Below are positions 1-6,367 of a stretch of 7,482 nt of DNA, piece after piece. How positions within the stretch are numbered: the first letter of the stretch is position 1; each line of letters begins with the position of its first letter. The DNA is from Clostridia bacterium (GTDB lineage: Bacteria > Bacillota > Sulfobacillia > SLMV01): positions 1 through 7,482 of the forward strand of contig SLGS01000121.1 in assembly GCA_007136565.1 (NCBI GenBank). Reading direction: 5' to 3'. The translations under genes were made by a program, and so were the position numbers. Under the pieces are notes generated by a model. That model ran no database searches. It was not told the origin of the DNA and saw nothing but the letters and a program-made list of their open reading frames with translations.

Positions 1-2331
1 CATGTCCCCGCCGCGGTGAAAAATGCCGGTCGTATAGCCGACGAATGTAGTCCGGCACTGGATCTGGATGCGAAGAGATTTCCTCGTTTCCCCTTGGGCG
101 ATGATGAAGATGCGCCGACGGCCTTGAGAAGGCTTGCGTTTTCCGGGGCCCGATGGCGTTATGGACATTGCGGGCCCGATATAACACGCCGTTTGGAAAG
201 GGAATTGGAAGTCATAATATCCATGGGTTACGCCGATTATTTCCTCCTGGTCGAAGATGTGGTTCGCTTCGCCCGAAGGGAGGGGATACGGTTTTCCGGG
301 AGGGGGTCCGCCGCGGATTCCGCCGTCGCGTATTGTTTGGGCATAACGAATGTGGATGCCCTGCGGCGAGGTTTGCTTTTCGAGCGGTTCATGAGTCCCG
401 AGAGGGGAGAAAGACCGGATATAGACGTGGATTTCGATGCCAGGTATCGAGACCGCGTAGCCGATTATGTAAGGGATAAATACGGCGAGGACCGAGTGGC
501 GTCCGTGGCGACCTTCAACACCTTCAGGGCCCGATCCGCCGTCAGGGAACTCGGCAAGGTGATGGAGTTCGACTCCGGGGATATCGCGGACTTCGCCAGG
601 CGCCTGCCGCGGGGCTCCGGTGCGGAGGATATAGCGTCCTTTGTGGATTGCTTGCCGGAGCTCGGTAGGCGATTCGGCAACTGGAAAGGTTACAAGCGCC
701 TCATATCGGCTGCGGTCGCCGTGGCGGGGTTCCCTCGACATATCTCCACCCACTGCGGTGGACTGGTCATATCCGAAAGCCCCCTCGAAGAAGTTACCCC
801 TCTACAATGGTCCGCCAAGGGCCAGATGATATGCCAGTTCGACAAAGAGGGCGTCGAGGATCTGGGCCTGGTCAAACTGGATCTTCTGTCCCTGAGGATG
901 CTCTCCGCCGTCGACGATGCCACTTCCGACATCTCCGGGGGACGCGGGGATTTCGATTACGACGACATCCCCCTGGATGATGATGCGACCTACGCTATGC
1001 TCCGGAGGGGAGAGACCTTGGGTGTATTCCAGCTGGAAAGTCCCGCGCAGAGGGCGCTGCAGGCTCGCTTGGGGGCCGAAAACCTCGAGGACGTGATCGC
1101 ATCGGTAGCCCTCATCCGGCCCGGACCCATCAAGGGGAATATGGTGGATCCCTATATCTCCCGCCGACATGGAGAAGAAGAGGTCGACTATATTCATCCG
1201 GGTCTGAAACCGATCCTGGAGAAGACCTATGGAGTCGTTCTTTTCCAGGAGCAGGTTATCGAAATCGCCGTGGCCATAGCCGGCTTTACCCCCGGGGAGG
1301 CAGATCGACTGAGGCGCGTCATGAGTCGGTCGCATCCCGGGGAGGAGATGGAGGGACTGGGTCGCTTGTTCGTCGAGCGGGCGCGGGATCGGGGCGTCGA
1401 CGAGGATGTGGCGGAGACGGTTTACTCCTATATCCGCGGCTATGCATCCTACGGATTCTGCGAGGCCCACGCGGCCGCTTTCGGCGATACCGCCTATCGA
1501 TCGGCATACCTGGCGCAGCATTATCCCGCCCATTTCTTCGCCGCCCTGCTCAGCAATTGGCCCATGGGGTATTATCCCCCCAATACCATCTGTATCGAGG
1601 CTCGTCGCCGGGGTGTTGATGTGCTGGGACCCGACGTGAACATCAGTTCCCATCGCTTCACCGTCGAGGGGGGAGGTATCCGAGTATCGCTAGCTCGGGT
1701 CAAAGGGCTTGGCGAGGAGTCCCTGGAAAAGATATTGCGGGCTCGTTCGCGCGGGGGTTTTGCCTCCGTAGGGGATTTTGCCGATAGAACCGGGGTGGAT
1801 CGCAACCTGTTGGAAAACCTGGTGCTGTGCGGCGCCTTTTCCTCTTTTTGCGATAATCGCCGTCGCCTACTTTGGAGCCTGACCCCCTCCCGCCGGGGCA
1901 ACGCGGCGATCAAAGGGGCTCGGGAGGTTCCCGATTTCACCGACGCAGAAAAAGTGGAGTTGGAACGCGCTCTCCTCGGTATCGAGGTCAGCGGGAGCCG
2001 GATGGGATTTCTTCGTTCGAGTCTATCTCGCCGCGGGGTAATAACCGTGGACGAAGTTCGCAACGCAGACGAGGGGCAAGAGGTCCTGTTGGCGGGGAGC
2101 GTCGTTTGTCCCCATCGGCCACCGACTCGGAGCGGTAAAAAGGTGGTATTCTTATCCCTCGAAGACGAGACTGGCCTCGCGGACGTGGTCGTCTTTTACG
2201 ACACATATCGCAAGTACGGACACCTGATTTTCCCGCACTCGCAGGAACCCATACTCGTCGGGGGACATGTTCAAAGGCGGGGCGAATCCGCGGGTATCGT
2301 GGCCGGATTCCTGGCACCGCTGGGCGGTTAA
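1..2331 (+). CDS. dnaE2: Error-prone DNA polymerase III alpha subunit, DnaE2/ImuC-like (5'-truncated by window edge)
   Basis: Family C DNA polymerase, most like the DnaE2/ImuC branch used in damage-induced translesion synthesis. The frame is open from base 1, so the true start lies to the left; a GTG at 16 is internal. About 776 residues are visible. Numbering from that GTG, the polymerase palm carries GRGSAADSAVAYCLG (95-109), the acidic motif PDIDVDF (134-140) and the third catalytic aspartate in VKLDLLSL (D289). Fingers motifs (YGVVLFQEQ, 405-413; YGFCEAHAAAF, 479-489) follow, then PMGYY near 516-520, a helix-hairpin-helix segment (about 561-611) and an OB fold with FLSLEDETGLADVVVF (712-727). 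The protein stops soon after the OB fold and lacks the long tau-binding tail of replicative DnaE, which favours DnaE2. The N-terminal PHP domain and start of the palm, probably 270-300 residues, are outside the window. In known imuA-imuB-dnaE2 cassettes dnaE2 is last, and here it is also last on its strand. A short replicative DnaE remains possible. Confidence 0.87.
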   Translation, partial: HVPAAVKNAGRIADECSPALDLDAKRFPRFPLGDDEDAPTALRRLAFSGARWRYGHCGPDITRRLERELEVIISMGYADYFLLVEDVVRFARREGIRFSGRGSAADSAVAYCLGITNVDALRRGLLFERFMSPERGERPDIDVDFDARYRDRVADYVRDKYGEDRVASVATFNTFRARSAVRELGKVMEFDSGDIADFARRLPRGSGAEDIASFVDCLPELGRRFGNWKGYKRLISAAVAVAGFPRHISTHCGGLVISESPLEEVTPLQWSAKGQMICQFDKEGVEDLGLVKLDLLSLRMLSAVDDATSDISGGRGDFDYDDIPLDDDATYAMLRRGETLGVFQLESPAQRALQARLGAENLEDVIASVALIRPGPIKGNMVDPYISRRHGEEEVDYIHPGLKPILEKTYGVVLFQEQVIEIAVAIAGFTPGEADRLRRVMSRSHPGEEMEGLGRLFVERARDRGVDEDVAETVYSYIRGYASYGFCEAHAAAFGDTAYRSAYLAQHYPAHFFAALLSNWPMGYYPPNTICIEARRRGVDVLGPDVNISSHRFTVEGGGIRVSLARVKGLGEESLEKILRARSRGGFASVGDFADRTGVDRNLLENLVLCGAFSSFCDNRRRLLWSLTPSRRGNAAIKGAREVPDFTDAEKVELERALLGIEVSGSRMGFLRSSLSRRGVITVDEVRNADEGQEVLLAGSVVCPHRPPTRSGKKVVFLSLEDETGLADVVVFYDTYRKYGHLIFPHSQEPILVGGHVQRRGESAGIVAGFLAPLGG

Positions 2332-3413
2332 CCTCGTCTTATGAAGTCGATAAGCAGCTGCATACCGTCTGCGGCGAGTCCCCAGATCCCCCTCCATAAC
2401 ATTCCCAGTAGGCGGAAGGGGAATGACCACCAGGGATACTCCTCTTCCTCCTCGCTTTCCCCTTCTTCCTCGGGGGGATCGGAACGTTCTTCTTCCCCGT
2501 TTTCCACCTCGTCTTCGGGAGGTTCGGGATCCTCGGGCTCTTCATCCACCGGTTCGGGGTCGGGGGGCGGTTCCGGTTCGCCGCCGGGAATCGTGAGAAC
2601 GTCACCGATCTGTATTATGAAGGGATCTGTGAGCCCGTTGGCTTGGGCTATCTCCTCCGCGTCGACTCCGTATTCAAAGGCTATTCCGTAAAGTGTATCT
2701 CCCGGTTGGACGCGATGTACTCGACCCTCGCTGCGTTCTTCGATCATTTCCTCGAGGGTGACGGGGCGATACCCTTCGGCGGAAAGGTACTCGAGTACGA
2801 GCGGGAGGGCTTCTGCGGTCTCCGTTCCCGATCCAACGTGCATAAGAATTATCGCGCCGGGGCGAAGGGCATCGCGAACCCTTTCCAGCACGGTTTGGGC
2901 GGAGGCACCATCCCAGTCCAGTGTATCCACGGTCCACATTATGGAGTAATCGTATCCTTCGTCGCCGGCTAGGCGTAGTAAGTGTTCATCTTGGGCTCCG
3001 TAAGGTGGACGAAAGAAGGGTCGTAAACCCCTGCCCAGGATATCCCGGGCGATGTTTTCGGTCCTGGATATCTCTTCTCGAACCCGATCCTCGCCGACAT
3101 CGGTCAGTTCGGCATGGGAATAGCCGTGATTGCCCAGGGAGTGGCCGGCGGAAGCGATGCGCCGGGCTTCTTCGGGGTATTCTTCGATCCATTGGCCGGT
3201 CAGGAAAAAACTCGCCCTCGCATCGTGGGATTCGAGTATGTTGAGGATCCTGTCGGATATTCCGCGATCCGATCCGGCATCGAAGGTGAGGGCCACCACT
3301 CGTTCCTCGGTGGGCCAGGTGTTTATGGTTTGGGCCGAGCTTTCGGCTCCCACGATGGTCGAGGAAGCCAGGGTGAAGATTACCGCAAGGGCCAGCATGG
3401 CATTTATCTTCAA
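2328..3413 (-). CDS. Secreted NodB-type polysaccharide deacetylase with LysM domain and acidic linker
   Basis: Probably a secreted cell-wall deacetylase that removes N-acetyl groups from peptidoglycan or a related glycan (361 aa). Residues 1-23 form a signal peptide (KINAMLALAVIFTLASS core, VGA near 21-23). The NodB domain spans about 37-225: motif 1 TFDAGS (43-48, catalytic-base D45), motif 2 NHGYSH (95-100, metal ligands H96 and H100), motif 3 RPPYG (135-139), motif 4 DTLDW (163-167) and motif 5 LMH (190-192). The second Asp of the usual TFDDG is Ala46, so one classical metal ligand is missing. A LysM domain (about 233-276, VQPGDTLYGIA) should bind glycan chains. It is followed by a Pro/Glu/Asp-rich linker (278-325) and an aromatic/hydrophobic tail (326-361). 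I chose the TTG start because GGGGAGGG lies 7 nt upstream; the ATG at codon 6 has no such site. It is divergent from the amidohydrolase operon and convergent with the polymerase gene. The exact substrate cannot be read from sequence. Confidence 0.88.
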   Translation of the reverse strand: MKINAMLALAVIFTLASSTIVGAESSAQTINTWPTEERVVALTFDAGSDRGISDRILNILESHDARASFFLTGQWIEEYPEEARRIASAGHSLGNHGYSHAELTDVGEDRVREEISRTENIARDILGRGLRPFFRPPYGAQDEHLLRLAGDEGYDYSIMWTVDTLDWDGASAQTVLERVRDALRPGAIILMHVGSGTETAEALPLVLEYLSAEGYRPVTLEEMIEERSEGRVHRVQPGDTLYGIAFEYGVDAEEIAQANGLTDPFIIQIGDVLTIPGGEPEPPPDPEPVDEEPEDPEPPEDEVENGEEERSDPPEEEGESEEEEEYPWWSFPFRLLGMLWRGIWGLAADGMQLLIDFIRRG

Positions 3414-3420
3414 GTGAGGA

Positions 3421-3428
3421 CCCTCCCC
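3421..3428 (-). promoter_or_regulatory. Ribosome-binding site supporting a TTG start of the deacetylase
   Basis: On the minus strand this reads GGGGAGGG, ending 7 nt before the TTG at 3413-3411. It is a near-ideal Shine-Dalgarno site at ideal spacing, so TTG is preferred over the in-frame ATG five codons later. Starting at TTG also puts a positive residue (Lys2) ahead of the hydrophobic core, as expected for a signal peptide. Confidence 0.75.
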
Positions 3429-3454
3429 ATTATTCGGGCTCGATGTTGTCCTTC

Positions 3455-3462
3455 TAATATTA
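3455..3462 (-). promoter_or_regulatory. AT-rich palindrome, possible -10 region of the deacetylase gene
   Basis: TAATATTA is a perfect 8-bp palindrome and the most AT-rich spot in this divergent intergenic region. Read on the minus strand, TAATAT resembles a -10 hexamer 42-50 nt upstream of the TTG start. No good -35 lies 16-18 nt further up; CTGTTC is the nearest candidate and is weak. It could equally serve as an operator half-site. The call rests on composition and position only. Confidence 0.25.
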
Positions 3463-3553
3463 CCTCGACGGAGCTTCGACGAACAGGTTCCTTTTCCCCT
3501 TGGAGGATAGTGCCGTGGGCGTCAGAAATACCTAATGAAGAGGTGACTGTGCA

Positions 3554-3564
3554 GAGGGGAAGGG
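3554..3564 (+). promoter_or_regulatory. Ribosome-binding site deciding the amidohydrolase start
   Basis: The purine run GAGGGGAAGGG ends 5 nt before the ATG at 3570. A GTG at 3564 is in frame and has GAGGGG 4 nt ahead of it, so a two-residue longer product is possible. The ATG was chosen because the family's first beta-strand (DLLIRGG) begins right after it. The open frame continuing leftward to 3114 runs antisense to the deacetylase gene and shows no protein-like sequence. Confidence 0.6.
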
Positions 3565-3569
3565 TGATC

Positions 3570-4943
3570 ATGGTAGTTGATCTGTTGATACGCGGCGGAG
3601 TCGTGGTCGACTCGGAGAAGGAGTATCGGGCGGATGTCGCCATAAAGGATGGCAGGATAGTGGGGATAGCCGACGGTATACCAGTGCAGGCCGACAGGGT
3701 TGTCGACGCATCCAATCGATACGTTATCCCGGGGTTGGTGGATAGCCACGTTCACATTCGTTATCCGGGCAATCCGGATCGCGAGGATTTTGCGACGGGC
3801 ACCAGGGCGGCCGCCGCCGGGGGAGTTACCACCATAATAGAGCACCCGATTTCCGTACCGGCGGTAAGTTCCGCGGAAATATTGAAGGCGCGTCGGGAGG
3901 CTTGCGCCCCGGGAGCCTACGTAGACTATGCTTTCTTGGGCGCCGCAGGCGAGGATAACCTCGAGGATATCCCCGAGTTGGCGCGATCTGGCGTAGTAGG
4001 GTTTAAGACTTTCTTGCACGCTGCCCCTCCGGGCCGCGAGCGCGAGTTCGAGGGGCTGACCGCGACGACCGATGGCGGCCTTTACGAAGTGATGAAAACC
4101 GTTGCCTCCACCGATCTACCCGAGATAATCCACGCCGAGTCCGACTCGATAGTCAACTATTACATAGAGCGGATGAAGGCCGAGGGGAGAGGTGATATTT
4201 TCGCCCACCTCGACTCGAGGCCCGTGATCTCGGAGATCGTCAGTGCGGCAGGTGCCCTCGAAATGGCCCGAGATGCGGGAACGCGTCTCATAGTGGCACA
4301 CATCAGCGGAGGGTCGGTGGCGGAGTACCTGGCCGATGCGAGACTTCGAGGGTACGAGGTTACGGTGGAAACCTGTCCCCACTACCTATTCCTGAGTAGA
4401 GACGATGTCGAACCGCTCGGACCATTCGCCAAGATAAACCCGCCGATAAGGCCGCAATCCGAAGTCGAAGGGCTTTGGGAAGCCATCGGTGACGGAACCA
4501 TCGATTTCGTGGGTTCCGACCACGGACCATTCCTGGTGTCCGAAAAGGAGGCCGGCTGGGAGGACATGTGGACCTGCCCCGCGGGAGCCGTGGGATTGGA
4601 GACGACACTGCCGTTGTTCCTCGACGCCGTCAACGCCGGTCGGTTGACCCTTTCCGAGATGGTTTGGCTTCTCAGCGAGGGAGCCGCCAGGGAATTCGGT
4701 CTCTGGCCGCGCAAGGGATGCCTGGCCCCCGGGGCGGACGCTGATGTGCTCGTGGTAAATATGGACCGCGACGATAAAATCGACAGGGAGACGATGTTCA
4801 CCAAGGCTGCAGACGCCGCGCGGCTCTATGATGGTCGAAGCGTTGTGGGTACTTTGGAACTCACCGTCGTTCGCGGTGAAGTTGTCTACGATGACGGTAA
4901 TATCGTGGGTACCGAGGGATTCGGGAGGATGGTGACACCGTGA
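3570..4943 (+). CDS. Allantoinase/hydantoinase-type cyclic amidohydrolase
   Basis: Zinc-dependent amidohydrolase-superfamily enzyme (457 aa, normal for allantoinases and hydantoinases) that should hydrolyse a cyclic amide ring in the cytoplasm. The short N-terminal beta domain (DLLIRGGVVVDS) leads to HVH (H60, H62). The expected carbamylated lysine is K146 in GVVGFKTF; further metal ligands are H188 (IIHAES) and H244 (VAHISG), and the catalytic Asp is D317 (GSDHGP). VETCPHYLF (266-274) and AKINPPIR (287-294) resemble E. coli AllB segments CPHYF and PPIR. The C-terminal VVRGEVVYDDG closes the beta sandwich. The Tyr-containing segment after the lysine that is typical of D-hydantoinases and dihydropyrimidinases is absent, which favours an allantoinase-like enzyme. 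It shares GTGA with the downstream amidase, so the two products are likely coupled. Alternatives are hydantoinase or dihydropyrimidinase activity; a true dihydroorotase is less likely beside a carbamoylase. The fold and active site are certain; the substrate is not. Confidence 0.85.
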   Translation: MVVDLLIRGGVVVDSEKEYRADVAIKDGRIVGIADGIPVQADRVVDASNRYVIPGLVDSHVHIRYPGNPDREDFATGTRAAAAGGVTTIIEHPISVPAVSSAEILKARREACAPGAYVDYAFLGAAGEDNLEDIPELARSGVVGFKTFLHAAPPGREREFEGLTATTDGGLYEVMKTVASTDLPEIIHAESDSIVNYYIERMKAEGRGDIFAHLDSRPVISEIVSAAGALEMARDAGTRLIVAHISGGSVAEYLADARLRGYEVTVETCPHYLFLSRDDVEPLGPFAKINPPIRPQSEVEGLWEAIGDGTIDFVGSDHGPFLVSEKEAGWEDMWTCPAGAVGLETTLPLFLDAVNAGRLTLSEMVWLLSEGAAREFGLWPRKGCLAPGADADVLVVNMDRDDKIDRETMFTKAADAARLYDGRSVVGTLELTVVRGEVVYDDGNIVGTEGFGRMVTP

Positions 4944-6172
4944 ACATCGACGGAGAACGATTCCTCAAGGACATAGAGGACTTGGGGTCCATAGGGTACG
5001 AAGAGGGTCAGGGTGTTACAAGGCTGGCCCTGAGCGATGAGGACGTACGCGCTCGAGAATGGCTCAAGGATAGGATGGAAGAAGCGGGTCTCGACGTCAG
5101 GACCGACGGCGCGGGTAACGTGATCGGTCGCCTGCGGGGTTCAGATCCACAGGGCAAGACCATGGTGATCGGATCCCACCTGGATACCGTACCCCACGGT
5201 GGTAAGTACGACGGCGCATTGGGGGTGCTCAGCGGGTTGGAATGCGCCAGGGCCCTGGCGGAGGCGGGAATCGAACTCCCATGGGACCTCGAGGTTATCA
5301 ATTTCACCGACGAAGAAGGGCACCACTTCGCCGGGACCTTTGGTAGTCGGGCGATGATGGGTACTGCGGCCCACGAGGAGATCTTTGGAAGGAAGGCCGA
5401 GGGTGCTCTTTCCCTGGCGGACTCATTCGAGCGCTTGGGTTGGGATACAGATACCATCGGGGATGCCCGAAGAGATCCCTCCGAATTTCGCGGTTATCTG
5501 GAAATGCACGTCGAGCAAGGGGGTACGCTAGAGCAACGGGGCATCTCCGCAGGCGTTGTGACGGGAATTGTGGGGATCTATCGATACGTGGTGGAGGTCA
5601 TGGGGCACGCGAATCACGCTGGCACCACTCCGATGAATATCCGCAAGGATGCATTGGTGGCGGCGGCACCGGTGTTCAGCCTATTGCCGGAATGGGCGCG
5701 GGCGCGATCCGACGAAATGGTGGCCACAATAGGGGACGTAACCGTCTCACCCGGGGCTATGAACATCATACCCGGACATTGCAGGTTCACCGTGGAATTG
5801 CGTTCCCTCGAGGCCAGCGACATGGCCAGGATCCGGGATCGCCTCGATACTTGGCTGGATGACAATTGCCCCGATTCCGCCATGAAAACGGTGTACGAAA
5901 AGGATGGAGTATACCTCGACGACCAGCTGATGCAACTCATACACGAGGCGGCCGCGAAGGCGGATATCGAGGCGGTATCCATGCCCAGTGGGGCCGGCCA
6001 CGACGCGCAAAGCTTTGCTCCCTACGTTCCCACGGCGATGATATTCGTGCCGAGCAAGGACGGTATCAGCCACAGCCCCGACGAGTATACGTCCGCCGAA
6101 GACCTCGTCAACGGTGTCGAGATCATGATGAATACCCTGCTAAAAGTCGCCGAGGCGGACTCCGAGGGCTGA
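4940..6172 (+). CDS. M20-family Zn-dependent amidase (N-carbamoyl-L-amino-acid hydrolase / allantoate amidohydrolase-like)
   Basis: Di-metal hydrolase of the hydantoinase/carbamoylase subfamily of peptidase family M20 (410 aa, usual length). It should remove a carbamoyl or ureido group from the ring-opened product of the upstream enzyme, giving ammonia, CO2 and an amino acid or ureidoglycine. Metal ligands and catalytic residues in order: H80 and D82 (GSHLDTVPHGG), bridging D91 (KYDGALGV), E125/E126 (FTDEEG), H190 (EMHVEQG) and H378 (ISHSPDE). The dimerisation-lid motif GHANHAGTTPM (222-232), R288 (VELR) and SGAGHDAQ (350-357) form the substrate pocket in this subfamily. The GTG start at 4940 overlaps the upstream TGA as GTGA; GGGAGG lies 11 nt ahead, a little far, consistent with help from translational coupling. 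The pocket motifs do not separate allantoate amidohydrolase, L-carbamoylase and beta-ureidopropionase with confidence. By hand count it has 71 acidic and 36 basic (K+R) residues, so it is strongly acidic. Confidence 0.87.
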   Translation: MNIDGERFLKDIEDLGSIGYEEGQGVTRLALSDEDVRAREWLKDRMEEAGLDVRTDGAGNVIGRLRGSDPQGKTMVIGSHLDTVPHGGKYDGALGVLSGLECARALAEAGIELPWDLEVINFTDEEGHHFAGTFGSRAMMGTAAHEEIFGRKAEGALSLADSFERLGWDTDTIGDARRDPSEFRGYLEMHVEQGGTLEQRGISAGVVTGIVGIYRYVVEVMGHANHAGTTPMNIRKDALVAAAPVFSLLPEWARARSDEMVATIGDVTVSPGAMNIIPGHCRFTVELRSLEASDMARIRDRLDTWLDDNCPDSAMKTVYEKDGVYLDDQLMQLIHEAAAKADIEAVSMPSGAGHDAQSFAPYVPTAMIFVPSKDGISHSPDEYTSAEDLVNGVEIMMNTLLKVAEADSEG

Positions 6173-6204
6173 GTTCCATCGGGCCAAGCCGCACATTATC
6201 ACCC

Positions 6205-6232
6205 GAAGGCCGTGGCTTCCGCCGCGGCCTTC
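6205..6232 (+). terminator. Strong hairpin after the amidohydrolase operon, possible terminator
   Basis: GAAGGCCGTGG (6205-6215) pairs with CCGCGGCCTTC (6222-6232) as an 11-bp stem with a single G-U wobble and a 6-nt loop, CTTCCG. It begins 33 nt after the amidase stop codon. The sequence after the stem (CTCCTGCCCTCATTT) has no proper U-run, so it may be an inefficient or factor-assisted terminator, or an mRNA-stabilising 3' structure. The hairpin itself is clear; its role is inferred from position. Confidence 0.5.
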
Positions 6233-6340
6233 CTCCTGCCCTCATTTGGCACCGGGGGGTGTGAATGTTGACGAAGTTACCCCACATGCCCGAGGACGCG
6301 TGCGGTCCGATTCCCCACTCGGATTAGGGTGGGAGCTTTG

Positions 6341-6349
6341 TGTTATAGT
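6341..6349 (+). promoter_or_regulatory. Extended -10 promoter for the Fur-family regulator
   Basis: TGTTATAGT reads as an extended -10: TG, one base, then TATAGT, which matches TATAAT at five of six positions. It lies about 20 nt upstream of the ATG at 6368 and just before the Shine-Dalgarno AAGGGGA (6354-6360, 7-nt spacer). At 17 nt spacing the -35 position reads GGATTA, which is poor; an extended -10 can compensate for that. The implied transcript leader is very short. The AT-rich block TTATAGTATTTAA stands out from its GC-rich surroundings and could also hold an autoregulatory operator. Confidence 0.5.
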
Positions 6350-6367
6350 ATTTAAGGGGATGGTGAT

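Noticed and set aside
802..1653. A 283-codon open frame on the minus strand opposite the polymerase gene
   Set aside because: It lies entirely antisense to conserved polymerase motifs and its translation shows no recognisable domain; it is a shadow of GC-rich codon structure.
3114..3569. A 152-codon upstream extension of the amidohydrolase frame
   Set aside because: It runs antisense to the deacetylase signal peptide and NodB domain, and the family N-terminus begins at the ATG at 3570 behind a good Shine-Dalgarno site.
6268..6273. TTGACG as a -35 box
   Set aside because: No -10-like hexamer lies 16-19 nt downstream (the sequence there is AGGACGCG-like), and the likely -10 at 6344 is about 70 nt away.
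6265..6327. A 20-codon ORF (MLTKLPHMPEDACGPIPHSD) with GGGGGG 5 nt upstream, possible leader peptide before the regulator gene
   Set aside because: The regulator has its own promoter downstream of it, no attenuator structure follows, and an ORF this short arises easily by chance. The other frame from GTG 6261, ending in ATGA at the regulator start, is equally unsupported.
6173..6367. RNA gene or riboswitch in the longest intergenic stretch
   Set aside because: Apart from the hairpin at 6205-6232 and a weak CCCAC/GTGGG pairing (6314-6333), I see no recognised riboswitch core, tRNA arms or conserved RNA fold.
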